Below, one piece after another: positions 53,681 to 63,295 of a stretch of 64,000 bases of DNA (position 1 is its first letter; each line of letters starts with the position of its first letter). The position numbers were made by a program, and so were the translations under genes. The stretch comes from UBA6522 sp965262365 (GTDB lineage: Bacteria; Pseudomonadota; Gammaproteobacteria; Steroidobacterales; Rariloculaceae): NCBI GenBank assembly GCA_965262365.1, contig OZ253541.1, forward strand, positions 2,542,001-2,606,000. Direction: 5' to 3'. A model generated the notes under the pieces. The model saw nothing but the letters and a program-made list of their open reading frames with translations. It was not told the origin of the DNA and did no database searches.

Positions 53681-56600
53681 CTAAAGCGACATGTCCATTT
53701 CGATCGCCTTGCCGCGCGTCGGCGGCTCCGGTTCGGCCGCCTTTTCGCCCGCCGGATCCGGTCCGGGTTCCTTCGCCGGCGAGGGTTCGTGGGGATCGAT
53801 CGTCTGCACCGGCGGTTCGAGCGCCATCGCTTTGGTACCCATTGACGCCTCGCTTTCCCGTTCGCGCTCCCGCTTGGCCGCCGCGCCGATCCCTTCGAGC
53901 GCCGAAATCCGCTCGCCCGTGACCGCTTCGAGTTGTTCCTTGAGCGCCGCGGCATCGTCGGTGACGAGCTCTGCCCGGTACCGGGCGCGGGAGATTTCCA
54001 CATAAAACGATTTCTGGGTGGTCAGGTTCGGGTGCTTCGCCTCCATCGCGGCGATTACGTTGTCCACGGTGCGGCCCTGGAATGCATGCACGGTGGAACA
54101 CCAGGCCCGGTCGAGATGGCGCAGCTGCGGATCGTTTCGGTCAAGTTCCAGGCTCCGTCCATCCTCGAGTTGAAACGACACCCGCCCGTTTTTAACGCCT
54201 GTCACCTCGGCCATGCCGCTGTTCACCAGTCCCATCGCCGCCTCGTTTCTCGTCCAGCGGATGCGGTCGCCCGCACGAAGCTCGATGTTTTCACTTCGGT
54301 ACACCTCGGTCCCGCCCTGTCGCCCGCCGATCTGCGAGGGCTTCCAATGCGCGACCGAGCCCTCCGGACCGTCCAGGTGCACGATCCGTTTGCGGTGATC
54401 GACGCGAACGACTCGACGCTCTTCTCCCTTCCCGACTCCGAGCCGCTTGTAAGGGCGATGAAACGCGACGACATCTCCCGGAGAATAGTTCGCCGCCAAC
54501 GCCTTCTCGGCGCGCGTGTAACCCTTGGAAACCAACCGCTCGCTCTGCATCGCCGATCCACGGATGCCGCTCTCGCGAACAAGCCGTTCCCGAATATGCT
54601 CATTGATCGCCTGCCGCAAGGCATGGCTCGGGGCCATGACGCCGGTGCGCTCGCGCGCTTCGGGCGGGAGTTTCAACCACCGCGCGGCCACGGCACCGGC
54701 GATGTTGTCGGGATTGACTTCGGCCACATGGGAGCCGAGTTTTCCGAACGCCTTTCCGATCTCGCCCGAGAGACTGGCCTCGACCGCGGCCTTCAGGTCC
54801 GGGTTCCTCTGTCTCATGATCTCGTCCATGGTCGCGGTCTTCATTCCCGCGGCCTGCAGCTGCTCGAACGGCTTGCCGGCATCGACTGCGTCGAGCTGTT
54901 TCGAATCGCCCACCAGAACGACTTTGGGGATACGCAACACACTGGCGATCCTGAGCAGGTTCCTGGCCTGGACGGTGGAGGCTAGCGAGCCTTCGTCCAC
55001 CACCAGCACGGTTTTCTTGAACACGGCGCGCAGCGCTTTCGCGCCTTTTTTCGTGAGACGGCCCTCGGACACGCCCGCGTTTCGGGCGAGGAACCGCTGC
55101 AGGGTTTCGCTCTCCATACCGGATTCCGCGGCCAGCGTCTGTACCGCGGACGCCGATGGCGCAAGCCCCACCATCCGCCAACCCTTCTTCTCGGCGAGCC
55201 TCCGGGTGCGTTTGAGCATCGTCGTCTTGCCGGTCCCGGCATAGCCCTGTACCCCTACCACTCGGTCCTTCGACGAAAGCGTCAGTTTCACCGCCGCCTT
55301 CTGCCCCGCGGTCAGCGGCCCCTTTCTCAGGTGCCGCTCTACCATCCAGCCGCGCATCGGCGCCTTGCCTCGGCCTTCGCCGGTGCGCATCAGCCCGACA
55401 GTTTCCCGCTCTTGGGCCACCGTCTTGTCCGTGGCGAGTCCGTCGCCGCCCTCCAGCGCCGGCGCCTCGTGCAGTTGGCCGCTGCGTTTGAGTTCGTTCA
55501 TTTCCCGCTCGACGGCCTCCACGGACGCCGCGCCGGGGTTGTACGCGAGAGAAGCCGCCACGAGGTCCGTGCCCCGGAACACCGCATCGCGCTCCGACAG
55601 ATGCGCCACCGCCCAGTCCACCGCCTCGCGCGCCGGACTCGACCCGGACACCGCGTCTGCGCCCGGCACCGGGTCTGCGCCGGGCACCGGATCGAACAGG
55701 TCGGGCTGGCGTCCCGTGCGCTCGCACGCTGCAGTCTCGGGCCCGGCGCCCCGGTCCTTGTCCGTGGCCTCACGGCTCCTTTGCGTCGCCTCCGCCACGA
55801 GCGTTTTCGCGTCAAAACCGAGATCGGTGGCCTGTTTGGTCCAGGTATCCCGCAGCGTTGCCTTGTCGACGTCGCGCTTGTGGGCGCGCGTCATCAGCGC
55901 CGCGCGCCGCGCCAGGTGCGGATTGTCCGCCGTTTTCCCCAGGCCCCGGTCCTGCATCGCGGCCTCGATCTCGGCGCGCCGCGTGGAGAACGCCTCGATC
56001 GTCTCCCGGGACACGCCCGCGATCTCAAAACGCCCGTCGGCGTGGGTCTTCTCGATCCCGTAACCGAGTTCTTTCAGTTCCCCGGCCAGTTCGCTGCGGT
56101 ACAGCGCACCCAGTAGCATCTTGGAGCGGTACAGCTTCTCGTTCGCCATGGTTCTCCACTGCCCGTCGGCCCCGAGCAGCATGTTGGCGATCACCGAATG
56201 GGTGTGCAGCAGCGGGTCGAGGTTCCTCGATGTGTCATGGCGAAACGTGGCAACGACGGTCTTCTGGTTACCCGCCCTGACCATCCGCCCGGTGGCCGGA
56301 TCCCGCATGCGCGTCTCGGCCGCGCTTTTCTCCAACCAGTCGAGACTCTTCCTGACCGCCCCGTCGTGGGCCTCGACGATGCGGGCATCGCCGCCGACGA
56401 GCGCGGCCAGCGAAACCGACTTAGGCGCCGAGAAGGTGAGGTCGCGGCCCGGACGGTGCACGAACTCCGCATGTTGGCCCCCGCGCCCGAGCCGCCGCCC
56501 GGACCCATCCGGCACCGTGCCTTCCAGAACCGCCTTGAACGTGTCCGGGTCGACCGGACCCGAGAGCCCCAGTGCGCCGGCACCGCGGCCCGCCCAGGCG

Positions 56601-56704
56601 CTGGCCTCCCGATGCGCGGGGTCGTCCTTCGCGTAATACCCGTCGCGCTCGTAATAGCTTGCGCCCTGCGAGGAACTTGCCACCGTGCCGATCGAGGCGA
56701 CCAT
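53681..56704 (-). CDS. traI: MobF-type relaxase/helicase TraI (copy 2)
   Basis: 1007 residues, complete and closely related to the copy at 23301-26285. Tyr cluster SYYERDGYYAKDD, metal His motif HTHSVIANML with RHDTSRNLDP, Walker A GYAGTGKTTMLKRTRRLAEK, VVDEGSLAS, VLVGDSKQLDAVDAGKPFEQ, and STVHAFQGRTVDNVIAAMEA. A local duplication PGADPVPGADAVSG near residue 340 marks an expanded linker. It overlaps the upstream coupling-like gene (TAATG), the same junction style as traD-traI of copy 1. Confidence 0.95.
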   Translation of the reverse strand: MVASIGTVASSSQGASYYERDGYYAKDDPAHREASAWAGRGAGALGLSGPVDPDTFKAVLEGTVPDGSGRRLGRGGQHAEFVHRPGRDLTFSAPKSVSLAALVGGDARIVEAHDGAVRKSLDWLEKSAAETRMRDPATGRMVRAGNQKTVVATFRHDTSRNLDPLLHTHSVIANMLLGADGQWRTMANEKLYRSKMLLGALYRSELAGELKELGYGIEKTHADGRFEIAGVSRETIEAFSTRRAEIEAAMQDRGLGKTADNPHLARRAALMTRAHKRDVDKATLRDTWTKQATDLGFDAKTLVAEATQRSREATDKDRGAGPETAACERTGRQPDLFDPVPGADPVPGADAVSGSSPAREAVDWAVAHLSERDAVFRGTDLVAASLAYNPGAASVEAVEREMNELKRSGQLHEAPALEGGDGLATDKTVAQERETVGLMRTGEGRGKAPMRGWMVERHLRKGPLTAGQKAAVKLTLSSKDRVVGVQGYAGTGKTTMLKRTRRLAEKKGWRMVGLAPSASAVQTLAAESGMESETLQRFLARNAGVSEGRLTKKGAKALRAVFKKTVLVVDEGSLASTVQARNLLRIASVLRIPKVVLVGDSKQLDAVDAGKPFEQLQAAGMKTATMDEIMRQRNPDLKAAVEASLSGEIGKAFGKLGSHVAEVNPDNIAGAVAARWLKLPPEARERTGVMAPSHALRQAINEHIRERLVRESGIRGSAMQSERLVSKGYTRAEKALAANYSPGDVVAFHRPYKRLGVGKGEERRVVRVDHRKRIVHLDGPEGSVAHWKPSQIGGRQGGTEVYRSENIELRAGDRIRWTRNEAAMGLVNSGMAEVTGVKNGRVSFQLEDGRSLELDRNDPQLRHLDRAWCSTVHAFQGRTVDNVIAAMEAKHPNLTTQKSFYVEISRARYRAELVTDDAAALKEQLEAVTGERISALEGIGAAAKRERERESEASMGTKAMALEPPVQTIDPHEPSPAKEPGPDPAGEKAAEPEPPTRGKAIEMDMSL

Positions 56705-57630
56705 TACAACCAGTCCCCGCCGCCGCCTTTGCCCGGCTTCGGGCGGGCGGGCACCCGATCCTCGCGCACGGCTGCGCCATCGCCCTCGATGATTGGATCT
56801 TTTCCGGGAGTGGGGGATTGACCGCGGGGCGTCCGCCCGGCCCGGGATTCATCCTTCGCGGTTCTGCCCGGCGCAGCCGCGGCATTCGCTTTGGCCGACT
56901 CCGACGTTGCGGCTGCTTCCGGGTCGGCTGCGCCGCGCAGTGCGGCTGTGCCGGGCGGTTTGGCCGCCGGCAAGGCAAGCGTTGTCTGCACCGCCTGCGC
57001 GTCCGCGCGTTGCACGGCCCGGGCGGTGTTTTCGTCCAACCCGGCCCCGTCCTGCACGATCCGCCCCACCGGCAACGGTCCGCGGATTTCCACCGGCCCG
57101 TAAACCTCCACCCGCCCCTCGAGCTGCGCGGGCGACACCACCAGCAGCCCGATCTTCGACCCGCCGCCTCGGGAAACGTCCGCGATATCGCCGAACCCGC
57201 TCCACGTCTCCCGATGCGCGGCCAGCCCCGGCACCGCGGCTGTCGCCGGCACCCCGGACCGGTGGCGGCGCGACCGCCTCGCGCCCACCAAGACCACTAC
57301 GCAGAGCGCGGCACCGATGGCGCCTGCAATGGCGCCCAGGACGGCGTGATCCCCGGCCGTGGTCAGAATGTGCGCACGGGCGCGTATCGGCTCGCCGTAC
57401 ACGACGAATGCGAAACGGTGGATTCGCATGGTCGCGCCATCCGCGGTGCGGTACACCATCGCCTTGTAGGGGTCGAATCCGACGCCGTGCATGACTTGCG
57501 CGACCGTGAGCTTGCGCGCGGCGTACCAGTCATGCGCGGTCGTGTCGCGCACCAGCGCCAGGCAGGGCAGCAACACCGCCATCGCGACCGCGACCGTCGC
57601 CACGAACAGAACCGTCCGCCGCAAACTCAT
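56704..57630 (-). CDS. TraD-like membrane protein without ATPase
   Basis: 308 residues from MSLRRTVLFVATVAVAMAVL (57630). TM1, a periplasmic loop with VRDTTAHDWYAARKLTVAQV, and TM2 (VLGAIAGAIGAALCVVVLVG) match the membrane part of TraD at 21220 (RTTTGDDWYGVGMVTLAETK). After this the RecA-like ATPase is missing; instead a short domain (ETWSGFGDIADVSRGGGSKI, GLLVVSPAQLEGRVEVYGPV) and an Ala/Pro-rich tail follow. It occupies the traD position before traI copy 2. It may be a deletion derivative or a distinct accessory protein; it cannot couple DNA by itself. Confidence 0.65.
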   Translation of the reverse strand: MSLRRTVLFVATVAVAMAVLLPCLALVRDTTAHDWYAARKLTVAQVMHGVGFDPYKAMVYRTADGATMRIHRFAFVVYGEPIRARAHILTTAGDHAVLGAIAGAIGAALCVVVLVGARRSRRHRSGVPATAAVPGLAAHRETWSGFGDIADVSRGGGSKIGLLVVSPAQLEGRVEVYGPVEIRGPLPVGRIVQDGAGLDENTARAVQRADAQAVQTTLALPAAKPPGTAALRGAADPEAAATSESAKANAAAAPGRTAKDESRAGRTPRGQSPTPGKDPIIEGDGAAVREDRVPARPKPGKGGGGDWL

Positions 57631-57634
57631 TCCG

Positions 57635-57823
57635 TCAACCGTTCGCAGGTGCACGGGTGAACGCGCCGGCAACGCAGCTCCCCGGCTCGATGGACGAGAC
57701 AGCCACGATCCAGCCCGCGACCGCGATGCGACTCACCCGTACCGGTCGGCTCCACATTCGCAGACCGCGAAACACCGTGCGCCGGCTGCGGGCGGTGTCG
57801 TCTCCCGACGCGCTCACGATCAT
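57635..57823 (-). pseudogene. traD N-terminal fragment
   Basis: MIVSASGDDTARSRRTVFRG and LRMWSRPVRVSRIAVAGWIV match the first 40 residues of TraD copy 1 (MIMRAWGDDTVRGGQTVFHG, LRMWSQLVRVGLMTIAG). The frame ends after 62 residues, five bases before the next gene. It shows the region was once a traD gene. Confidence 0.7.
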
Positions 57824-57985
57824 CGATCGGACCACCCGATGCATCGCGTAACGTGCCGATCGGAATCGCCGCGCCACGCGGAGCCCGAGCCGGGCGGCTT
57901 TCCGGGCGAGGTTCGTCCGGGCCGCAAAGCCCGCACGGGCCGACGACGAACGGGTCGAAGCCCAGGCAATCCGGAGACACTGGAA

Positions 57986-58324
57986 ATGAAACGCACCCCA
58001 CAGATTCTCCACGCAACGAATCCAGCCCATCGCCGCCCCCCTGTGTGCAACACTGGCGTGCACAACACTGCCACGCGCAGCCCTGCCGCCCGCAGGGACC
58101 TGTGGGTGCTGGGGCCGTTGGCGACGGCCGTCCCGGTCACCCCGGTGCTGTTGCTCGCCGGCGCCGACTGGACGGCCGCGCTCTGGTTCGCGGCCGTGCT
58201 CTGGGGCATCGCGGCGAGTTTCGTGCAGTCCCTTTGGCAAGGGTTGCGTCACGGCGATTTCCACGCATCGTTGAGAAGATGTGCGCCGAGGTTCACGTCC
58301 GAGCCCTTCTCCTCCATGACGTGA
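57986..58324 (+). pseudogene. Truncated copy of the traG-traD intergenic membrane gene
   Basis: Homologous to 20651-21061: DLWVLGPLATAVPVTPVLLL then AALWFAAVLWGIAASFVQSL and LWQGLRHGDF. Homology stops at about 58262, where the DNA becomes the antisense of the NYN/helicase chimera; the remaining frame to 58324 is fused nonsense. The acidic/His tail of the intact copy is lost. Confidence 0.7.
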
Positions 58325-59712
58325 ACTTCAGCGATCACGGCATCCGGCGCTGGTTTCGAAGCCTTGCGCCGTTTCTTCTTCCCGGTGCTCATGGCCGGGT
58401 AACGGCCCACGGGCAACGTCTGTCCACCCTCCACCGGATGATTTCCCGGCGGCAGCGTGACCGGGGCCGGTGCCTCTATACGCCGGTCGGCCACCGGCAG
58501 ATTGGTGAGCGGACGCCAGGCGGTCTTGGCGAGAAACCGGCCCATATGTACTCGCACTTCGGGAAGCGTACCCAGTGCCTGCAGATAAACGTGTTGTCGG
58601 CCCGGCGCCCCGGCGTTCGCTATTCCGGACACCCGCGCCGTAAAGTAACGCAGCCGATCGACCTCATTCTCGTCTGGAAGCAGCACGTCTGCGAGTTTGA
58701 CATCGGGCAGCGCGTTCTGCAGGCGCAGACCCGCGCGGCCCTGCTGGGACGGGGCGACATCGCCGCGAGTGCCCTTGGAACCGGCCGCGTTGGCCATCGC
58801 GTGCGCTTCGTCGAAAACGATGACGCCGGAGAACCCGTGGCGGCTGTCTTCATCGAGCCCGCCCGCGAGCCATTCCACGATCTGCTTCAGGCGCGATTGA
58901 CGGCCCTGCCGGGCCGGAGAGCGGAGTGTGGCGTAGGTGGCGAACAGGATGCCCTGTGCCTGGGGGACGGCTTTGCCCGTGCGAATTTTGGTCAGCGGAA
59001 TGACATCGGATTCCACACCGCCGATGGCGGTCCAGTCGCGCCGGGCGTCTTCGAGCAGTTTGTCCGAAGCGGACAGCCACAGTGCGCGGCGGTTGCCGCG
59101 CAGCCGTTGATCCAGAACGATGCCGGCGACCTGGCGGCCCTTGCCGCAGCCGGTGCCGTCGCCGAGCATCCAGCCGCGCCGGAACCGGACCGACGATGAG
59201 AGCACCTCCCCGTCCTCGGACCGGCTGCCGTCCGCAGGATTGCCGTTTGCGGAACTGCCGTTCGCAGAACCGCCGTCCGCAGGACCGCTGTGCGCAGCAC
59301 CGTCGACGCGTTGCAGGGTTTCCCAGCCCTCGCCGATGCGAACATGGGCCGGCAGGCGCCGCTCGTGCGCCTGGCCCGCGAGGATGATGCTTTCGAGTTG
59401 TGCGTCGGACAGCCGGCCCTTGCCGATGACGTTGACCGGCAGTTTCGGTCGGTAGGCCGGGCGCGGGTGCGCGACGGCGGCCATCGCCGCGGATTGGACC
59501 AGGGGCGTCGGATGGGGCTGCGCCCCGGCGATCGTGACGGTCGCGGGCCGCCAGGGCTCGTAAGGTCCCGTGGCGTGGGGCTCCCGCGAGGAAATCTCGC
59601 CCGCAAGAAAGCGCTGCACGCAACGGCGAACCACGAAACACTTCTGGTTCTGCAGGTACAGACCTGCCAGTATTTGCAGGTCGGGGCGTGTCCAATAGCG
59701 CATGGCCCTCAT
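58249..59712 (-). CDS. Chimeric ORF: strawberry-notch-like helicase N-terminus fused to NYN-domain fragment
   Basis: 487 residues. Residues 1-330 match the start of large SF2-like proteins of integrative elements (strawberry notch family, about 1400 residues): RPKLPVNVIGKGRLSDAQLE, GWMLGDGTGCGKGRQVAGIV (Walker A region), FATYATL, VIVFDEAHAMANAAG. At about RLQNALPDV (nt 58715) homology switches to an NYN/LabA-type nuclease: LPDENEVDRLRYFTARVSG, HMGRFLAKTAWRPL, MEEKGSDVNLGAHLLNDAW. The NYN start and end are missing. It is probably a product of deletions rather than a functional fusion. Confidence 0.65.
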   Translation of the reverse strand: MRAMRYWTRPDLQILAGLYLQNQKCFVVRRCVQRFLAGEISSREPHATGPYEPWRPATVTIAGAQPHPTPLVQSAAMAAVAHPRPAYRPKLPVNVIGKGRLSDAQLESIILAGQAHERRLPAHVRIGEGWETLQRVDGAAHSGPADGGSANGSSANGNPADGSRSEDGEVLSSSVRFRRGWMLGDGTGCGKGRQVAGIVLDQRLRGNRRALWLSASDKLLEDARRDWTAIGGVESDVIPLTKIRTGKAVPQAQGILFATYATLRSPARQGRQSRLKQIVEWLAGGLDEDSRHGFSGVIVFDEAHAMANAAGSKGTRGDVAPSQQGRAGLRLQNALPDVKLADVLLPDENEVDRLRYFTARVSGIANAGAPGRQHVYLQALGTLPEVRVHMGRFLAKTAWRPLTNLPVADRRIEAPAPVTLPPGNHPVEGGQTLPVGRYPAMSTGKKKRRKASKPAPDAVIAEVHVMEEKGSDVNLGAHLLNDAWKSP

Positions 59713-59850
59713 TGTGGAGGTGCGCGTGGTCTTGTCGATGCTCGAATCCCGGGAAAGCGGCCATATTGGCGAAAGTGAAATCGATGGCGCGGAAGCGAAG
59801 ATCGGCGACGCGCCGGTTACGAAAAAGACGGTAGTGGAGTCGGCACTGGG

Positions 59851-60261
59851 ATGAATGCACGAGAGCGTAGGGACTGCGCGGATCTAGCTAGGATCGTGGG
59901 ATTGATGTGCGTGAGAAATACCGGCATTGAAGACATCCACGCCGGAAAGTCGCCGGTCAGCCGCACGGGCGACTTCTCCGACGTGTTCGTCGTTGACGCC
60001 GACGGGCGGCGGATTCCGTGGCTTGAGGTATCGCATTTCGATGATGAGGTCATGCGCGACCTGATACGCCAGATCGTCGACCGTTTGTACACGTTTCAGG
60101 TCAAGTCAGGGGACCCTGATTTCCAGGCGATCATCGCGCGCTGGATGCCGGTCGCCCTGGGCCGGGATGCGTCAAAGCTGGATGCGGGTTTCATCAGGGC
60201 CATTGACGCGCGGCGCATCGCTGGCGACGAGGCAGGGAGAGAGAACCAGGCCGGCCCGTGA
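59851..60261 (+). CDS. Conserved element hypothetical, copy C
   Basis: 136 residues, third member of the family at 30058 and 40579. LMCVRNTGIEDIHAGKSPVS, RTGDFSDVFVVDADGRRIPW, LEVSHFDDEVMRDLIRQIVD, RLYTF are shared; the C-terminus differs. It is divergent from the helicase/NYN chimera. Unknown function, but recurrence near each duplicated segment marks it as an element backbone gene. Confidence 0.7.
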   Translation: MNARERRDCADLARIVGLMCVRNTGIEDIHAGKSPVSRTGDFSDVFVVDADGRRIPWLEVSHFDDEVMRDLIRQIVDRLYTFQVKSGDPDFQAIIARWMPVALGRDASKLDAGFIRAIDARRIAGDEAGRENQAGP

Positions 60262-60428
60262 CCGCCGGATAGCGTCTACTAGAGTGGGGTGGCTCCACCC
60301 AGTGAAATTGGTCTCCGGAAAACCGGGCGCGGTTCAGGCCTCTGCGGAACGACGCCCGTGTACCGTGAAATCAACCTAGTTCGAAAGCAACAGTTCCTCA
60401 TTAGCGCTGTCCGCCCAGCTTTGCACAA

Positions 60429-62453
60429 TTATCGTAGCGCACGATTGATCTTTTTTATGAGCGTGGACCATTGTTCTTGCTCAACTTTTGTAAGATCTGT
60501 CGCTTCGTGTTCCCGTGACCAACGAAGAAATGCCTTAGCGAGCTTGTATTTCGAAAATCCTTTTATTTCCTTAGAAAAGATATTAACGATGGGCCTTGAT
60601 TGATGATTGGCTGCGATGTCAGATATGTCCCAGTTCAGTTCATGTTTCCCAACAGCAACAAGGGTATCCCGGAGTAAGTCTTCGATTTCCGGTTTCTTGA
60701 CAGCACCGCGATATGAGTCGCGCGTACGAATGATTCCCTTGTTCCCTAGTGTGTGAACTAGAATCTCCTGTTGTGCCGCCTGTTCTCCGGCTGCGTCGGA
60801 ATCAAGTAACGCAGCTACTCTTAGCTTGTTAGCGTATAGAATCGTTGCAAAGTAAACTACTTTTCCTGCGCTGCCGGCCGGGACTAACGCGATGCGTTGA
60901 TTTAATTTCGCGATTCCATCTGCCCGCAAGAGAGCGGATAGAGCTTCCAAATACCAGTAGTCCGTTAGTCCCTCAAGAACGAGATTTTGTCGTTGGGAGA
61001 ACAGGCTTTGCGCCAAGTCATATCCTAGTGCTTCTTGAAGGGGTAAGAGGCCAGCGGGATCATTGGCCGTCACTTGCGTATGAACTTTCGTACCATCTTT
61101 TCGATTTTCCATTTCCAATACACGAACATAATCCAATTCGTCTGGTCCGACAAGAAATGGAGAATGCGTTGTGTATAGGGTTTGATTCGATTCGGCGAGT
61201 CGGGAAACTGTAGCACGAAATTCGCGCTGCTTGAGCCCGTGAAGGCTGAGGCCTGGTTCATCTAACAACAGAATTGCATTCTTGTGTTTGCCCGCTGCTT
61301 CAGCGAAGAAAACAACGAAAAATGAAACTAACCATTGAAATCCTTCCGAACGCTGATCCAATTCAATTTCAACACCTAAATCGTCCTCTACGACAACCTT
61401 CAAGTATTGGCCATCAGCTAAGACTCTAAGACGATCTGCTTCAGCACGTTCTCGATTGGGCATCCATACGCGTTGAATTTCTCTTGTGAGTTGGACGCTT
61501 GCAGCATTAAGTTGATACGTTCGCTTATCAAGTTGATTCCGATAGCTCTGAAGCGCTTCTACATCTCCTGCTGCAGGTTCGGTCGCACGCCCCAAATTGG
61601 AAAGCTCCCGTGCGTCAAATCCTAGCAGCCGGAGAAGACAATTGTTGCCGTAGTCGTAGTACTCGTCGTCAAGTACGCCCGACTCGGTACGATCAGCGAG
61701 GTGTTGAAGATGAATAAGAGGTCTAACCCGAAAATAGTTACTAAATAGCACGAAGACAGGAAGGCGCTCGTTTAGCAATTTCAGTGTTTGATTACGCTCT
61801 GCGGAAATTCCGATTGTTGCCTTAATTCGCTCATACCTGCGCTCTTCCGTTTTATTAGACTCATCCATCCATGGCAATGCCGCGTCGAGCCATCCAAGCA
61901 GATCATTTGCTTTGGATTCTGAAATCAATGTGTACTCAGACCATGTCGATGTAATCTCTTCAAGCTGTATACGCAGAATCGGATCCGTTTGTTCCCGGCC
62001 TTCTGAAGTCTTTGACATCGCTTCCACATGAAAAACCAGCCGCACCAAATCTTTTTTCACCGTCGAATAGGAGGGAATCGACGGGGCGTCTGCCAATTGA
62101 TGCCATGCTGTATTGTCCAGTTTTCTTCCAAAAACGTAAGTGCAATTCCTAAAATCCTGCGGAATGACTTCCTTATCATCCTGCTCAAGATCGAAATGTC
62201 CTTCGACCACAGTAACATTTTTAGGCAAAACCTTTTCTGTGGTTATATCGTTGTATTCAGAACGAGGATAGTCCCGAAGTGGATCGAAGCCTCGAATTCC
62301 CTCGGGGGAATTGAGTTTCTGTAGTGCCTCTAGAAGTGCAGTCTTTCCTGCTTCATTGGGTCCAACTAGAATCGTCTTCTCCCACTCAATATCAAACAAT
62401 TCGGTATCGTGAATACTTCGATATTTGCGGACTCGCGCTTTTGACAATCGCAT
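60429..62453 (-). CDS. OLD-family ATP-dependent nuclease
   Basis: 674 residues. An SMC/ABC-type ATPase has Walker A GPNEAGKT (31-38), signature region LDQRSEGFQW near 366-375, Walker B ILLLDEPGLSLH (Asp398, Glu399) and H-loop THSPF. The C-terminal TOPRIM domain has VLEGLTDYWYLEAL (Glu494) and ALLDSDAAG (Asp551, Asp553). OLD proteins defend against phages, alone (class 1) or with a UvrD-like helicase (class 2, Gabija). No helicase is next to it in the window, so it fits a stand-alone OLD. AT-rich coding bias sets it apart from the tra genes. Confidence 0.9.
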   Translation of the reverse strand: MRLSKARVRKYRSIHDTELFDIEWEKTILVGPNEAGKTALLEALQKLNSPEGIRGFDPLRDYPRSEYNDITTEKVLPKNVTVVEGHFDLEQDDKEVIPQDFRNCTYVFGRKLDNTAWHQLADAPSIPSYSTVKKDLVRLVFHVEAMSKTSEGREQTDPILRIQLEEITSTWSEYTLISESKANDLLGWLDAALPWMDESNKTEERRYERIKATIGISAERNQTLKLLNERLPVFVLFSNYFRVRPLIHLQHLADRTESGVLDDEYYDYGNNCLLRLLGFDARELSNLGRATEPAAGDVEALQSYRNQLDKRTYQLNAASVQLTREIQRVWMPNRERAEADRLRVLADGQYLKVVVEDDLGVEIELDQRSEGFQWLVSFFVVFFAEAAGKHKNAILLLDEPGLSLHGLKQREFRATVSRLAESNQTLYTTHSPFLVGPDELDYVRVLEMENRKDGTKVHTQVTANDPAGLLPLQEALGYDLAQSLFSQRQNLVLEGLTDYWYLEALSALLRADGIAKLNQRIALVPAGSAGKVVYFATILYANKLRVAALLDSDAAGEQAAQQEILVHTLGNKGIIRTRDSYRGAVKKPEIEDLLRDTLVAVGKHELNWDISDIAANHQSRPIVNIFSKEIKGFSKYKLAKAFLRWSREHEATDLTKVEQEQWSTLIKKINRALR

Positions 62454-63295
62454 AAGAGTACTCTCCTAGACTCGTTTTTTGGCTCAACGTAACAGACGTA
62501 AGACATCATGACGCCCTGACATCATCGTCGACCTTATGGTGCACAATACGATTGGTGCGGCGGCTAACACTACAGCCTTCGTCCGAATCTGGCAATCAGT
62601 GTTAGAAAAAAGATCGTACAGCTCTTGCAACGTTCTAGCGCCACAGTGCTTTGGTGACATCGAGGATCGACTAACTCGAGGAACCCGACGGATCAAGTTA
62701 CTATCCGAATCAGTTCAGTGCAGTAGCGGTGAGGCCACGAATTTGAACTCGCCGTCGTCAGGGAGAGAGCCCGCCGTTACGGCACTAGCGAGCGGCAAGA
62801 GCGGTCAAGGCAGATCACCACTCCGCAACTGCAACCCCACCGTCTCGCAAATTTTTTCCTTTTCCAACTCACGCACTGGCGCCGCTTTCATCTCGGGACA
62901 GTTGTGGCGTTATTCTTCACGTTCGGCTCTCCGTCGGAAATCCCGGACGCATTTCGGGTACCGGCTCTATCGATTTCGGTAATACGATCCGGTCTCCCGT
63001 GGAGCCTTCCAACCGCGCGCGGGGTGTATCGCAGTCGTCCGTCACCAGTTTCGCACCATGGCACGCGCGGCTAAACTCAACAACAGACCAATCGATTGCC
63101 CGCGCTGGCTGAGACTGCCCGGGCAACGCCCTTCAATCGGCCGCACGTACGGCCTATCCGTATGTCGGTTTTCTTGAGCTTTCGCCATATCTCCTGTCTT
63201 GGGCCAACCGCGATGATTCGCGCTGAACCGCTATTCCATTAGACTTCCCGCCCCAACGCGACCTCTTTAATCCCCCACAATCCAACGGACACGCC
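62454..63295. other. Long intergenic region, nothing recognised
   Basis: 842 bases. Short frames on both strands look non-coding. It holds the probable promoter of the OLD gene (AT-rich near 62460-62510). The base composition rises in GC towards the right, suggesting the element-chromosome transition could be here, but no att-like repeat is visible. Confidence 0.35.

Noticed and set aside
60429..62453. Gabija system
   Set aside because: Only the OLD-like GajA-type gene is present; no UvrD-like GajB gene neighbours it.
62536..63126. Frames of about 150 and 70 residues in the long right-hand gap
   Set aside because: Low coding character, no motif, frequent rare-codon runs and no ribosome site.
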